DNA from: Garcia nutans
Lineage: Eukaryota; Streptophyta; Magnoliopsida; Malpighiales; Euphorbiaceae
Length of the DNA: 64,000 bases
Direction: 5' to 3'
NCBI GenBank assembly: GCA_947685225.1
Contig: CANTUV010000007.1
Location: forward strand, 11,304,501 to 11,368,500
Shown here: positions 11,997-23,850 of the stretch, one piece after another
Position numbering within the stretch: position 1 is the first letter of the stretch
How the letters are laid out: every line of letters begins with the position of its first letter
Made by a program: the position numbers and the translations under genes
Notes under the pieces: model-generated
Told to the model about the DNA's origin: nothing
The model's database searches: none
Seen by the model: the letters and a program-made list of their open reading frames with translations, nothing else

Positions 11997-12375
11997 CATT
12001 AGAAAATTAAACTTGATTAAAAAAAAAGAAATAAAAGTCAGGAGATGAATCAACCAATTGATAGCCAACTTTGAATTGGCAACATTAATTGCCAAGATTT
12101 GGTAACAAAGTCGGTAATCACCGTCTCTGTTACATTATATATATGGCCATTTGTTTGATAAGTTGTAATGAGAGATTTCATATTAATAAAAAAAGGTGAT
12201 GAGTGGTGTGAGAAAAAAAAATTGAGGAAGCTAGTTTTATCAAGGTAATGCATAATATGTTTAAGTGTATTTTTCTACTAAATTTTATAATTTGAGTTTT
12301 GATTAATAAAATTTTGAGTATTTATTGTTAAATTTATTCCATTTTAAGGTAATTAAAAATTTAATTTAATTGTCA
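11997..12375 (+). repeat. 5' LTR of Copia-1
   Basis: About 379 bp. It shares GAAATTAAACTTGATT-like starts, CATTAATTGCCAAGATTTGG, GGCCATTTGTTTGATAAG and the closing AATTTAATT...CA with the 3' LTR, and differs by many substitutions. The start is inferred by alignment to the 3' LTR. Confidence 0.75.
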
Positions 12376-12380
12376 ATATC

Positions 12381-12392
12381 TAGTATCAGAAC
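12381..12392 (+). other. Primer binding site of Copia-1
   Basis: TAGTATCAGAAC, a few bases after the LTR, matches the usual Copia site TGGTATCAGAGC (complementary to initiator tRNA-Met) at 10 of 12 positions. Confidence 0.7.
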
Positions 12393-12407
12393 TAAGGTTG
12401 GATTGAG

Positions 12408-15400
12408 ATGGCTTAAAATTCAACACCAATAATTCAAATTCAACAAGTGCAATCAACTATTTTCAAGTTTGGTGAGAAAAATAATTTCGCGATGTGGAAG
12501 CATTTAATGGAGCTGAATTTAAAAAGCAATGATTATGGCAAAATTTTAGAAAAAGATATTGTTAAAAAAAATTTGTCAGCTGAAGAATTATAACAACTAG
12601 ATCATGATCTTTCATGGAATGAGAATGCTTTATTTTTAATCTATCAGTATGTGGAGCTATTGGTCTTAAAAAAATATTTCATGCAAAAATAACAAAAAAG
12701 ACTTACAGTATCATGCTCAAAATATATGAATGTGCATATTTAGTCAAACGAACAATACTGCAATGGTTAAAAAGACAATTCGAGCTGATAGAGCAAGGTA
12801 AAAATTAAAGTATTCACAGTTATTTCTTAAGAATGGAGAAACTAGTCAATGAAATGAAGAATAATGGAGATCAAATGAAGGAGAGAGATGTCATAGAGAG
12901 GACTTTATGTACGTTGTTTAGTCGCTTTCATTAGAGTCATACGATATATGGATGAATGAAAAGTCACCAAGCATAATAGAATAAACTTTAAAGACTCAAG
13001 TGAATTTAAAGAATGAGAAGGAGACACTTAGATTAGAACATAATCAAAGAGGTTTTAACTTTAGAGGCAGAGGAGGTGGAAAGTTTAGAACTACTTCTGG
13101 ACAATGAACAAAACATGGTCAATCCCAACAAGGTAAATTCAATATTTAATGTTATAAATGCAAAAAGCATGGTTACTATCAATCTGAGTGCAAGTCACAT
13201 ATTCAATACCATAATTGCAAAAAATATGGTCATTATAGTAGAGAATGTTGTGCTAAAAATTTAAACCACAAAAATAATCTTGTCTGGGTGGCTTAAAATG
13301 ATGATGCAAAAATTTTATGATTGGCAACTCATGAAATTGGTGGTAGTAATAATTTCCAATAGTCATTAGACTCGGATTGTAGCAATCATCTAAGTAGAAA
13401 CAAGGAAGTCCTGTCCTAGTTAAATGAATCTTTTCACCGATAACTATTAGGTTCCAGTTAGAAGGAAAGAGATGATTGCTATCAAAACAAAGAATGGGCT
13501 TTCAGACTGTATTTCTAAAGTTTATTATGCTCTCATTATTTATCAAAACTGATTAAGTGTAAGGCAACTAGCATAAAAAAAGACTATAACTTATGTTTCA
13601 ACAAGCATGGGTGTATTATAAGTGACGCAAAGAAAATAATGATATTGAAGACGAAGATGCCATCCAATTGTCTATTTCTAATACACATCAACTATGGTCA
13701 TACCTCCTACTATAATTCGATAATTATTAATGATAATTGGTTATGGCATATACGGCTTGGGAATTTAAATTTTGGGAGCATCATATTTCTTGCAAACAAG
13801 GAGAGGGTTTCAAGCTTGCCTACTATTCCAGTTTTTGACCAAGTTTGTGAGTATTGTATTTTAGAAAGAAAAACAGAGATCTATTTCCTACAAAGTAGGC
13901 ATGGAGAGCTAAAAGATCACTAGAGTTTATACATTCAGACTTATGCTATGTGGACGTTCCATCTAATGAAGATATCAAATACTTCAATACTTTTATTGAT
14001 GATTTCAACAGAAAGGCATAGTTATATTTCTTGAAGAAAAAGTCTGATGCATGTGAAGTACTTAAAAAATTTGTGGCATACATTAAAAAGTAAAGTGGTT
14101 ATCAATTCAAGATCTTAAGAACAAATAAGGGCACAAAATATACTATTTGTGATTATTTCCTAAAAAATCATGGATTTAAGCATCAAGTAATGACTATGAA
14201 CACTCCTCAACGAAATGAAGTAGCAGAAAGGAAGAACAGAACTATCATAGATATGGTAAGAAGAATGTTGCATTGTAAGAGCCTACCTAAAAGTTTTTAG
14301 GTCAAGGTTGTGGCTTGAGCAGTTTATATTTTAAATAAATATCATGTCAAAAGAATTAGTGATAAAACTTTATAAGAAGCATGGAGTGAAAGGAAACATA
14401 ATCTGAATCATATGAGGGTATTTGGTTGTATTGCTTATTCACATATACCATATGAGTTAAGAAAGAAGCTTGATGACAAGGCAGAAAAATACATCTTTAT
14501 TGGTTATAACTTTAAAACAAAGGGCTACAAGTTGTACAATCCAAAGACTTAAAAGTTGATATTTAGCCATTATGTTACTTTTGATGAAGATGGAATATGA
14601 GATTGGTCAGAAAAAGAAAAGAGATCATTACCAGTACTAATGTTCATTAACAATGAAATGGAAACAATAAATGATATTGTTGAGCAACCTTCACCTCTAA
14701 TATCTGAAGAGCCACAGATGGATGAACCTGAAGTTTCATCTCCTCCTATACTTAGACGCTTACAACATGATTGTCATCCGTCAGCCTATTTAAGAGATCA
14801 TAAAGTTGGTGATGATTCTAGTGATGATGAAGAGGTTGTTCATTCTGTTTTTTTTTTTTTTGTAGATTATTATCCAGTGATGTTCGGAAAAAGCAACTAA
14901 TGATGATCTATTGGTTAAGGCTATTGATGAAGAAATTTATGTTATTGAAAAGAATAATACATGGGTGTTAACTACTCTGTTAAAAGGGAAAAAGCCAACT
15001 GGAGTCAAATGAGATTAGAAGATAAAGTACAAGCCTAATGGAAAAGATGACGTTTTGAAGTGAGGCTAGTTGTAAAATGATATAAGTAAAAGTCTGGTAT
15101 TGATTACTTTGAAGTGTTTACTCTCGTTAATAGATTGGATAATATACGCATGATCATTTTATTTGCTACTTAAAATCGTTAGAGAATATACCAAATGGAT
15201 GTGAAATCGACATTTATAAATGGTATACTTGAAGAAGAAATGTATGTTGAGCGACCACCTAGTTATGTGAAGGAAAGTGAAGAAGATAAAGTTTATCGGT
15301 TGAAAAAGGCTTTGTATGGGCTTAAACAAGCACCAATAGTGTGGTACACTCGTATTAATACCTATTTTCTTAATCACAGGTTCCATAAGTATCATTACGA

Positions 15401-16320
15401 GCATACTTTATATATCAAGATCAACAAGGATAAAAACATAGTTATTGTTTTCCTTTATATAGATGATTTGATATTCACCGACAATAATCCAAGGCTTTTG
15501 TTAGAGTTCAGGGAGGATATAATTGCTCATCTTGAGATGACAAATATGAGATTAATGTCCTACTTTCTTGGTATTGAAGCAAAGCAAACAAAAAAAGATA
15601 TTTTAATTTCACAAAAAGAAATATGCAAGATATTTTGAAGAAATATGCAAACCAATGTCAACACCATTTGAAGAAAAGTTAAAACTCATGAAAGATGGCA
15701 GCGTTGATTTTGTTGATGCAATAAACTTTAGGAAACTTATTGAGAGCTTGAGATACTTAAGGGCTACTAGACTTGAAATTGTTTTTGGAGTTGGAATTGT
15801 AAGCAGATTCATGGATTCGTCTCGACGATCTTATTGGCAAGTAACAAAGAAAATTTTGAGATTTATTAAAGGTATACTTGATGATGACATATTTTATTCA
15901 AGTGCTAATGATATAAAGCTAGTTGGATATACAGATAGTGATTGAACAGGTGACACTAAAGCAAAAAAAAGTAATTGTGGTTATATTTTCAACATTGGTT
16001 CATATGCATTTTCTTAGTCTTCAAGGAAACAACACGTAGTAGCTATTTCAACAACAGAAGCAAAGCATATAGCAGCGGCAAGTTGTGCTACTCAAGTAAT
16101 TTAACACGAAGGATGCTTAATAAATTGCAACATCAATAAAATGGTCCAACAATAATAAATTATGATAATAAATCAATAATTGTCTTAATGAAAAATTCAG
16201 TATTTCATGATTTTGGCAAGTACATTAATATTAGATATCACTATATTCGAGATCTGGTAAAATAATGAGATAGAGATCGAGTGTTGTATATTTGAAAATT
16301 AAATGACATATATTTCTACG
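12408..16320 (+). pseudogene. Copia-1 gag-pol relic
   Basis: Gag begins near the ATG at 12408, with FKFGEKNNFAMWK. A perfect CCHC knuckle (CYKCKKHGYYQSEC) lies at 13150-13191, followed by a second one that has lost its first Cys (about 13198-13250). The protease region is degraded. Next come the pre-integrase motif LWHIRLGNLNFGS (about 13743), integrase (FIHSDLCYVDV, then QRNEVAERKNRTIIDMVRRML near 14208-14275), reverse transcriptase (MDVKSTFINGILEEEMYVERP from 15195, then the FLYIDDLIF catalytic box near 15450) and RNase H (VGYTDSD, then STTEAKHIAAASCAT to about 16100). Many in-frame stops stand where families have Trp or Gln codons, and there are several frame changes. It cannot encode a working polyprotein. 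A T run at 14850-14861 adds to the disruption. Confidence 0.88.
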
Positions 16321-16382
16321 AAGCCATGTATTTTTTAAATTAAAAAAAATACTTGAAAAGTTAAATTAGATTTAAGGGAGGA

Positions 16383-16796
16383 TGTTAAAAAATTAAACTT
16401 GATTTAAAAAAAAAATGAAAAAGTAAAGCCAAATCATTTTGGATTGGCCAATTGGTAGCCAAATTTAAATTGACAACATTAATTGCCAAGATTTGGTAAT
16501 AAAGTTGGTGATTATCGACTCGGCTACATTATACATGGCCATTTGTTTGATAAGTTGTAATGGGAGATTTTATATAAAACAAAGTTGGTGAGTGGCGTGT
16601 GAAAAAAAAAATTTGAGGGAGTTGTGAGAAAAAAAAATTTGAGGGAGTTAGTTTTAATAAATTAATGTATAAAATATTTGAGTGTGAAATTATTTTTGCT
16701 AAATTTTATAATTTATATTTTATTTAATAAAATTTTGAGTGTTTGTTATTAAATTTACTGTATCTTTAAACAATTAAAATTTTAATTTAATTAACA
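16383..16796 (+). repeat. 3' LTR of Copia-1
   Basis: Starts TGTTAAAAAATTAAAC after the purine tract and ends ...TTAACA; 414 bp. It is longer than the 5' LTR mainly because a unit of about 26 bp (GTGAGAAAAAAAAATTTGAG plus GGAGTT) is present twice in tandem at about 16597-16650. Confidence 0.78.
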
Positions 16797-17200
16797 AATA
16801 AATAATCAGCCAGGATGTGTTTTTTTTTTTTAATAAGAGAAGAGGACTTTAAAATTTTAATTTACTTAATAATAGTTTTGTTTTCAAAGTTGGTCCTTTC
16901 TCCCGTATATTCAAAGCAATATTTTCATTAAATTCCCAATAAAAGGGTATATTTTTTAAGCAAAATAAAATTTTCAGCAAGCATGGTGGGTCCTGTCACC
17001 CGTGCCCCTTTGTTAATTTGCCTATGTAAAGAGGGACATTTATGGATATTCACTTAGGTCAGTCAATTGGGACCCACAATATTCAATTAACAACGGTTAA
17101 AATTTGAACTTCTGCACATTTTAATGCACTCAGCGACAAAGTTTATCAATGGTACCAAAAAATTTAAATATTTTTTATTTATTAAAAAATTAAAAAATAA
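16797..17200. other. Intergenic stretch without a visible gene
   Basis: Mixed-composition then AT-rich DNA with no ORF of note. A T run is at 16819-16830. Nothing else was recognised. Confidence 0.4.
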
Positions 17201-17204
17201 TTAT

Positions 17205-17450
17205 TTTAATTAAAAAATATATATATTTTTATTTTTATAATGCTCATATTTTAATATAAATTATATTCATTAAATATTTTAATAAAAAATTAAATATTGG
17301 TATAACAGAAAATTATATAGTAAATTTTCTGTTATACCAATACTTATTTTTTTAATTAAAATATTTTTTTGTAAATTTTATTAAAATATTTAATAAATAT
17401 AATTTTATTAAAATATTGAGATAAATAAAAAAATATATTCAAAATAGAAA
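17205..17450. repeat. Long AT-rich palindrome with perfect 20-bp core stem
   Basis: 17295-17314 (TATTGGTATAACAGAAAATT) is the exact reverse complement of 17323-17342, separated by the 8-base loop ATATAGTA. The similarity continues outward: left TATTCATTAAATATTTTAAT pairs with a right-arm counterpart (about 17376-17410) after an extra segment of about 24 bp in the right arm. The total fold spans about 240 bp. It may be a foldback MITE or a hairpin precursor; no flanking duplication was identified. Confidence 0.75.
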
Positions 17451-19560
17451 AATCGATGAATTTCAACTCGTTTCCTTATCGACGAGACGAAGGCAATTCT
17501 GTAGCCAATTGAATTAGTTTTGGGCAAAATTGCAGTAAAGTGTACTTTCATGATTATTAGATTGTACGTACTCCCATCTTTTTAATATATTCTTAGGAAC
17601 CGAAAAAATAAGTTGCCAGGCTACATTCTCTAAAATTAGATAAAGAGATATTAGAGGGTGATATAAAATATATAAAATTAGTTGGTAACAGTGGTGAAGG
17701 AGGGGTCCATTACCCTCTTTTCCTCCTCCCACTTATAATTATATATGTAAAAATTATATATTCATAATTATATAAATTATATATTTTTATATATATATAA
17801 ATTATTATATATTATATAAGTTATATATATATCCATATTTATATAAATTATTGACTTTTTTATATAATATATATTATTATTATTATTATTTTCATTATAT
17901 ATATATTATTTTTAATTAATGTGTATTTAAGATTTTTGTGATTAGTTATTTAGATCAATGTTAAAATTTTACAATTTGATTATGAATTAGATAAAATTAA
18001 TATTCTCATATAAAATAGTATTTATATAAAATTTAATTTAATAAAATTCTCTAAATAAATTAATGAATCTAAAAGTTAAAATAAAAAGAAATATAAATAT
18101 TTAATAAATATTTAAAATTTAATAAATAATGCAAAACAATAAAAATTTAAAATTTACCATAATTTTAAATTTTAAATTTTATTTTTAATTCACTTTTTTT
18201 TTTTGAAAAATTTGTCTCCATTCATTTACTTTCTTGTTTTGTCATTGGCCGGTTAGAATCGATCATTAACAAATTAGTATTAAAAATAAGTCTATTCATT
18301 TATGATATAACTTTAAATAAATCATATAACGAATTGACACGTAAATATACTATAACATATTTAAATAACATGACGTAATTTTAATGCAACTCAAAATTAT
18401 ATCAATTTATATCGTTCTAAGAAAATAAAAATATGTTTTATATATTTATTATATTATTATAAAGAAACATTATAATTTACCCTTTTCCTCTATTTTGTGA
18501 TTTTTAAAAAAAATGTTTACCCTTTTTTTCTCCTAAATTTTCCTCCCTCAAAACATAAATTCATATACCAACTCAGAATAAGCTGTGCACTTTGAAATTG
18601 GTGTTTTCTACACTAAATTCATACACCAACTCAATAATTAATTTGGTCTTATATATACATGTGACAAGTTGTGCCCCTCATGTTGGAATTATTTCCGAGA
18701 TTATAAAGTCATCCTAAATAATATGTAGACTAATTTATTACGAAAAATAAGTTTTTTAAAAAATAAAATTTTTAGCAGTTTTTAGTTAGCCATCAATATT
18801 AGTGATGCCTGGTGATCGTCAATGATGACAATAATTATATGCATTTTAAATTTATTATAGTGTGCTTTTCATAATTAAATTAAATAACTTATTCCTATAT
18901 GAAAACAGAAAATCATATGCATTAAATATTTTTAGATTTCTTAGTAAAAAAAAATTAATGATTTATTGCCCTTCAAATTGTAATGTCAGGAAATAAGAAA
19001 TTTGTGTTTGTTCGTCTTCAGATGGTGAAAACCTGAGCAAGCGAAAATAAAAGAAAGAAAGGCCAAGACAACGTTACAATTAAGCTTTGGAATAATCCAG
19101 TCCCACTGACTTGGTCAGTGAGTGGGCCACCATTGCCTTGATCATTTCATCTATAAGAGTACCAATTCAAAAAAAAAGAAATGCAAATACCACTAAAATA
19201 TATCAATAATATAATGTAATAAAATAATACATATTAATTCGATCATCAATTGTATATTCATTGGCAAGACATTTTAGTCATATCCTCTCGACAATAAGAT
19301 ATACGAGCATCAGTGGAAATTATTTAATTTTAAAATTCGACCAATTCAATAATTCAATAACGATCTAAAACAAAATTAAAAACTAACTAATAATAATAAG
19401 TTAAATCAGTTCGATTAAATTTATCATATTCAATTAATTTTTTTAATAAACATACATATTAAAATAGATCAACTCAATTAATTTAAACCGACGCAGTAAG
19501 TCAAACTAGTCATTTCATCCCTTAATAAGATGACTGCATTAGAAAAATAATCCAAAATGC
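17451..19560. other. AT-rich intergenic stretch
   Basis: Dominated by TA- and AAT-rich low complexity (for example 17740-17910). A somewhat more balanced patch is at 18990-19160. No gene, domain or clear element end was found. Confidence 0.5.
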
Positions 19561-20230
19561 TAACAACCTCAAATTTAGTGTGGGTAAATGAGAAACAGCA
19601 CAGGCTAACATGTGCATAAAACCTAAGAAAGCTCCCTTAGAAAAGAGCACAGGCTAGTTAAATGAGAAACAGCCGACAGAGAAAACCAGCACTTCAACAG
19701 TAAGAAAGAACAGAACACATAACCCAAGTGTCTTATGCAGGGACAACAGAAGATCTTGAATAGGAGCCATTGTCAACAGTAAGAGGCTCCATAGAGAATC
19801 TGAGAAGAGGAAAGATATCTCTCCATATTGCAAGATCTAAATAGACCCGAAACAGAATCATTGTATATCCAATGAATAACCTTAAAACAGAGTGCCTTAT
19901 AAACAATTCAAATCAAGGATATAACAAAAATTCTCCTGAAAGGAGGACCACATTGCTTTACCCTGTGCACAGCAGGAAGCGGAGAATGAGATTGGATTTG
20001 CTTCTATCCTTGTCGAAATCAAAAACCATTGATTCATAAAAGACCAGAATGCCCCTAGAAAGCCAAAGGGCAGCCCAGAAAACCCCACACAACAAAAGTT
20101 AATAGCTCTAGATACAAGCCAAGGCTTGATCTAGGAGAGAAACTAGATCTAGGAAGAAAATCTGTCGAAAAAACTCTATGAAAGAGATAGGGAAAATTTC
20201 ACTAGGAAGTGGAAAAGTTAATGTTACTTC
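19560..20230. other. Unidentified GC-richer patch, possible LINE-like relic on the minus strand
   Basis: Composition is clearly less AT-rich than on either side. Short segments repeat within it (TAAATGAGAAACAGC at about 19587 and 19658; GCACAGGCTA at about 19598 and 19646). On the minus strand, CCTAGATCTAGTTTCTCTCC resembles leader sequence seen in plant LINEs, but no domain is readable and the ORF at 19897-20088 is not convincing. The origin is left open. Confidence 0.3.
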
Positions 20231-21857
20231 CACTTCTCTTACCCGTTGATTTTATCATTGTACATTATTATAGTACACGTATCTAGAATTCTAGACAAGA
20301 GAATCAATTTATCATACAATAAAATTTAAAATTTAAAATTTATTTATAAATAATTTATTATACTAAATTTAAATAAATTGAATTTATCAAATTGATGTTC
20401 AATTCATACCAAACATAATCCAATTTGTTAAGTGCGAAATTAAATATCATTTATGAAAAATATCAGTTTCGGTAACTTTATGTTCAGTTCAGGGTTGACA
20501 ACACAAATCAGGATTCTATAACAGACCTCATAAATATATAAGACAAGGTTAACATTACTTCAGATAGATAATTCATGGCATATATAAAAATAGAAAGCCT
20601 AAAAGAACATATGAGATCTCTTATCGTCGTTATCTAGATAATGATAGTGCAACTGCCTAATAAGAATTTATTGGATCTGCCTAAATGCCTTCTAGCATAG
20701 GAGAAAACAATAAGAAATAACATAGCAGATGCGTCAAACAGAGCCCTGAAAAGGAAAAAGAAAAACAGCTTAGCTTGCACTCCTGCTAAAGAAGAAAGAA
20801 ATTAAACATGTAATTATTCACTTGGAAAATATATAGTTCATACGAATTGTCAGCGTTCATGTCCTATGTCCCTGATTGCATTTTAACTCGGAAGAACAAG
20901 AATGAGCCTGTTTTTATAGGAAAACAACTTATAGGTATACATATTGCGAATTGATATGCAAAATTTTCAATTACAGTGTATCTTAAATCTCATTTTCCAG
21001 CATAGCGGACAATCTGAAGATTATGTAAATTCATATGGAAAAAAAGAGGAAATGTGTTGTATCTGCATTCAATTCACATAAGTATTAATCTACCTCGCCT
21101 GTTGCTTTCAGTTTCCATGCCACACCTTCAAGTACATAATTACAAGTCTCCAACTTTTAGGAGAGTGAGAATTTAACCAGTCTATTAACCAAACCATATA
21201 TGCACTTACCACTATATACTCAAATGTCATAAAGTCTTCTACTAGATCTAGATGTATATAAACCCAAATGATAATCACAATACAACTTTGAAAACAGGTA
21301 TGCAAAGTGAAGGTTCAGATAGTATAAAAGAAAGCGAAGCACCTAAAGTAAAAATAAACCCTAAAGTATCTGCAAGTAAAGAATTGCAGTAATTCAGATG
21401 ACAGGCTAGCTGCAATAAATTCCAAACTCAACTCATTACATAAGAGTATGAATTGCATAATCTAATCGATTAACTACGCGAAGAGTGCCAAAAATTATCA
21501 ACTAAACAAAGATTTTAATAGATCAGATTTCCAATTAACAAGTGTTCTCTTTTTATTTCTTCAACCAGACAACCGAAGTATGTCTAATCATAAAGCATTT
21601 GTTTTTATGCTTGGAAATAGTTACTGCACAGCCCAAATAGGCAAATTGTACATAAACAATCGCCATACTCAATTTCTGGGGCCTATGCATATTTTAATCG
21701 CCAATTAGCTCAAAGCTTTTAAACAAAATTAAAAATCATATAGAAAAAAAAAATTAGGGTTTTTCAAATATTCTAATTAAGAAAAAGAAATCAAATCCCT
21801 ATCAATGTAACAGTAGAAAAAGAGGAATCAACTTTTGATAAAAGGCGAACCTTTCTC
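20231..21857. other. Downstream flank of the DUF538 gene, no coding seen
   Basis: Moderately AT-rich DNA with no ORF matching a family. The part nearest 21857 would contain the 3' UTR of the minus-strand DUF538 gene. AG/GTTCGCC at about 21849-21853 (minus) could be a donor of a 3' UTR intron, but this is speculative. Confidence 0.4.
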
Positions 21858-22322
21858 TCATGAAGCCGAGTGCTTGCCCTCGCACTCAGGACTCTCATCG
21901 AAGTTCTTCGATGGATATTTAGCAGTAACCATCCCAACTTCAAACACCAAATCCTCTCCATTAGACCTAATTCCAGTTATAGACCACCATTTGAAGAAAG
22001 CCCGGACACGAATCCCGTCCAATTCCGCGATCCGACCCTGAATAATCTTGCCTGACACCTTTTTCGAGTACGTAGCCAGGTAGTTGTCAGGAGGTAGCGT
22101 AATTTTACACGAACCACCGAAGTCGATGGAGAAGTCGCCGGCGGTCGAGTTGATGGTGTAGTTTCTGACGGAGGAAGGAAGGAGACCGATCGGAAAGCCG
22201 TAGTTGGTGAGCTCAGCGTGGGCGGCGGACGGCGGCTTTAGATTCCGGCGTTCGGCGGTTAAGGATGGAGAGGATAGAGGTATGAGAAGGAGGAAAGAGA
22301 AAAGAGAGAGAAGTTTCGTCAT
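21858..22322 (-). CDS. DUF538 family secreted protein
   Basis: A single-exon protein of 154 residues. Residues 1-20 (MTKLLSLFSFLLLIPLSSPS) look like a cleavable signal peptide, so the product is probably secreted or extracellular. The rest matches the DUF538 layout: AELTNYGFPIGLLPSSVRNY at about 36-55, FSIDFGGSCKITLP at about 64-77, ISGK-type VSGKIIQGRIAELDGIRV at about 89-106, FKWWSITGIRSNGEDLVFEVG at about 109-129, and a closing YPSKNFDESPEC. One potential N-glycosylation site (NSTA) is at about 58-61. The biochemical role of DUF538 is not settled; links to stress and cell-wall polysaccharide have been proposed for the family. The start is the first Met and sits before the signal peptide. 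The stop is TGA at 21860-21858. The length is normal for the family. Confidence 0.92.
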   Translation of the reverse strand: MTKLLSLFSFLLLIPLSSPSLTAERRNLKPPSAAHAELTNYGFPIGLLPSSVRNYTINSTAGDFSIDFGGSCKITLPPDNYLATYSKKVSGKIIQGRIAELDGIRVRAFFKWWSITGIRSNGEDLVFEVGMVTAKYPSKNFDESPECEGKHSAS

Positions 22323-22369
22323 TGCGTTGTCGTTTTTGTCCGAGATTTGATTTTTTTAGGGGACTATAA

Positions 22370-22773
22370 GGCTTTGTTTGAATTGCAGTAATTAGAGGCA
22401 AAGGAAGAGAATGTAAATGAAATTTATTTTACTTTTTGTTTTTTAATTTGGAGTAAATATTAAGAGAGTAAATAAGAGTAAATAAGGATAATTTTTTTTC
22501 TCATTTACTTTTTAACTTCAAAATATTTCTCTTTAAATCAGAGAGAAATAAGAATAAACGAGGATAAATGGTTGTTCAAATATATAAAATTACTATTCTA
22601 ACTCTTATTTTATTCTTTAAAAAATAAGAAAAATTTAAATTACTTCCTTTTTTATTTAGACTATGAAATAATACAAAGCAATTTAGAGTAAATTTTATTT
22701 ACATTATTCCTGGTTTCTTTATTAAAGTAAATTTAATTTCTCTTCTAACTTACTCTTATCCAAAACAAAGGCC
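22370..22773. mobile_element. MITE-like element upstream of the DUF538 gene
   Basis: About 404 bp. The left end GGCTTTGTTTG and the inverse of the right end GGCCTTTGTTTTGG are similar, and the interior is AT-rich and non-coding with repeated GAGTAAAT and GAGAAATAAGAATAAA motifs. No exact target duplication was found, so the class is uncertain. It ends 47 bp from the DUF538 start codon. Confidence 0.4.
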
Positions 22774-23349
22774 AACTGTTTTCTGTAATGTACAGGAAGA
22801 AGATGATAAAAAGATACCAAATTGACGTTGGCAAGGCTGATATTGTACTGCGTACACATCTAAAACAACACCGTAAATATCTATTGAATAGAATTTCAAT
22901 TTGAAATTCTATTTAAAAATTACATTCTGAGGCTACAAAATTATAAATTGAAAACGGGCTTATTAAGCATGCTAATTATTTTTATATATGATTGGTTTCA
23001 ATTAAAATTATTTGTAAATTTCAGTTATTAATGCGGTTAATAATTAATTAATTTTTATTAGTCAGTTAACCAATAAATTAAAATGCATCATCACAAAAAA
23101 TTTGATTGTGGTTTTGATTGTCATGTTCATGGTTGAGCTTTGCTTCTGTTGTTTCTGGGTTTGTACTTAGTCCCTTCGTTTATTACAAAGGTTTGTTCAT
23201 CATTTTTTCTATAACTTCTTTCTTCTTCTTATTTTTTACTCAGTTAATTGGTTTGTATTAGAATTTAAACTTATTATTTTGTGATCTTAGAAATGTTAGA
23301 ACGATTTCAATACCATATAATTAAGATTATGCTTTTATTCCCTGTTACT
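22774..23349. other. Intergenic stretch without a visible gene
   Basis: AT-rich, with a T-rich segment at 23090-23260. No ORF or element end was recognised. Confidence 0.4.
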
Positions 23350-23850
23350 ATTCGTACTATCTCCACTTACCGAGCTCCTTTAACAAGCTCCACAATTGAG
23401 CATTACATATTGTGATATAACGTCTATTTTATGATTTAATACATACACTTTTCACCGAGCTCTTTTGAGCTCCTACGTATGACATTGATATAAATGTCAA
23501 ATGATTGGAAGAGGATTAATGATGTTATCCCTCCTTTTTCTGAGCTCGTCACCCGAGCTCCTTATCTGGTCATTCTCATGACCGAGCTCTCAAGGAGAAT
23601 TAATCTTGGCTCTGGGCATCCATGTCTTACCAAGCTCTCTAGACATTTTCTGACACAGCAGACACATAGTTTCGATATGGCAGGTGCACCATTCCAATAT
23701 TTTAAATATTCTTTAGCACATACGGGTTTGGTCTTCCGTGCACTCTGACACATAAAATCTTGCAATCGCAGATGCATCCACTCATAACGAGCTTTTGGGA
23801 GAATAACAGTTTTCTGGTGATTATACCTTTCTTTCAAATTGTTCCAAGCT
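23350..23850 (-). mobile_element. Gypsy-type LTR fragment, related to the element at 58548
   Basis: Read on the minus strand, this stretch follows the LTR at about 58750-59150: a GATGCAT segment, then TATGTGTCAGAG, GGTGCACCTG, TGCTGTGTCAGAAAATGTCT, AGAGAGCTTGGTA, CAATCATTTGACATTTAT and GAGCTCGGTAAGTGGAGATA. The open frame at 23837-23562 and the frame at 58505-58963 translate similarly (CVRKCLESLV against CVRECLESLV) only because the DNA is homologous; neither is likely to be a real protein. Both LTR ends are missing here. Confidence 0.8.

Larger units (their letters stand above)
11997..16796 (+). mobile_element. Decayed Ty1/Copia LTR retrotransposon (Copia-1)
   Basis: A 4.8-kb element with related LTRs at both ends, a tRNA-Met-type primer site and polyprotein relics in Copia order: gag, integrase, reverse transcriptase, RNase H. 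A purine tract (AAGGGAGGA, ending at 16382) lies directly before the 3' LTR. Target duplications could not be found and the first LTR dinucleotide appears mutated (CA for TG), so it is an old insertion. Confidence 0.88.

Noticed and set aside
19897..20088. Minus-strand ORF MGFSGLPFGFLGAFW...
   Set aside because: No recognisable domain, no neighbouring splice structure and short length. Kept only as part of an unidentified patch.
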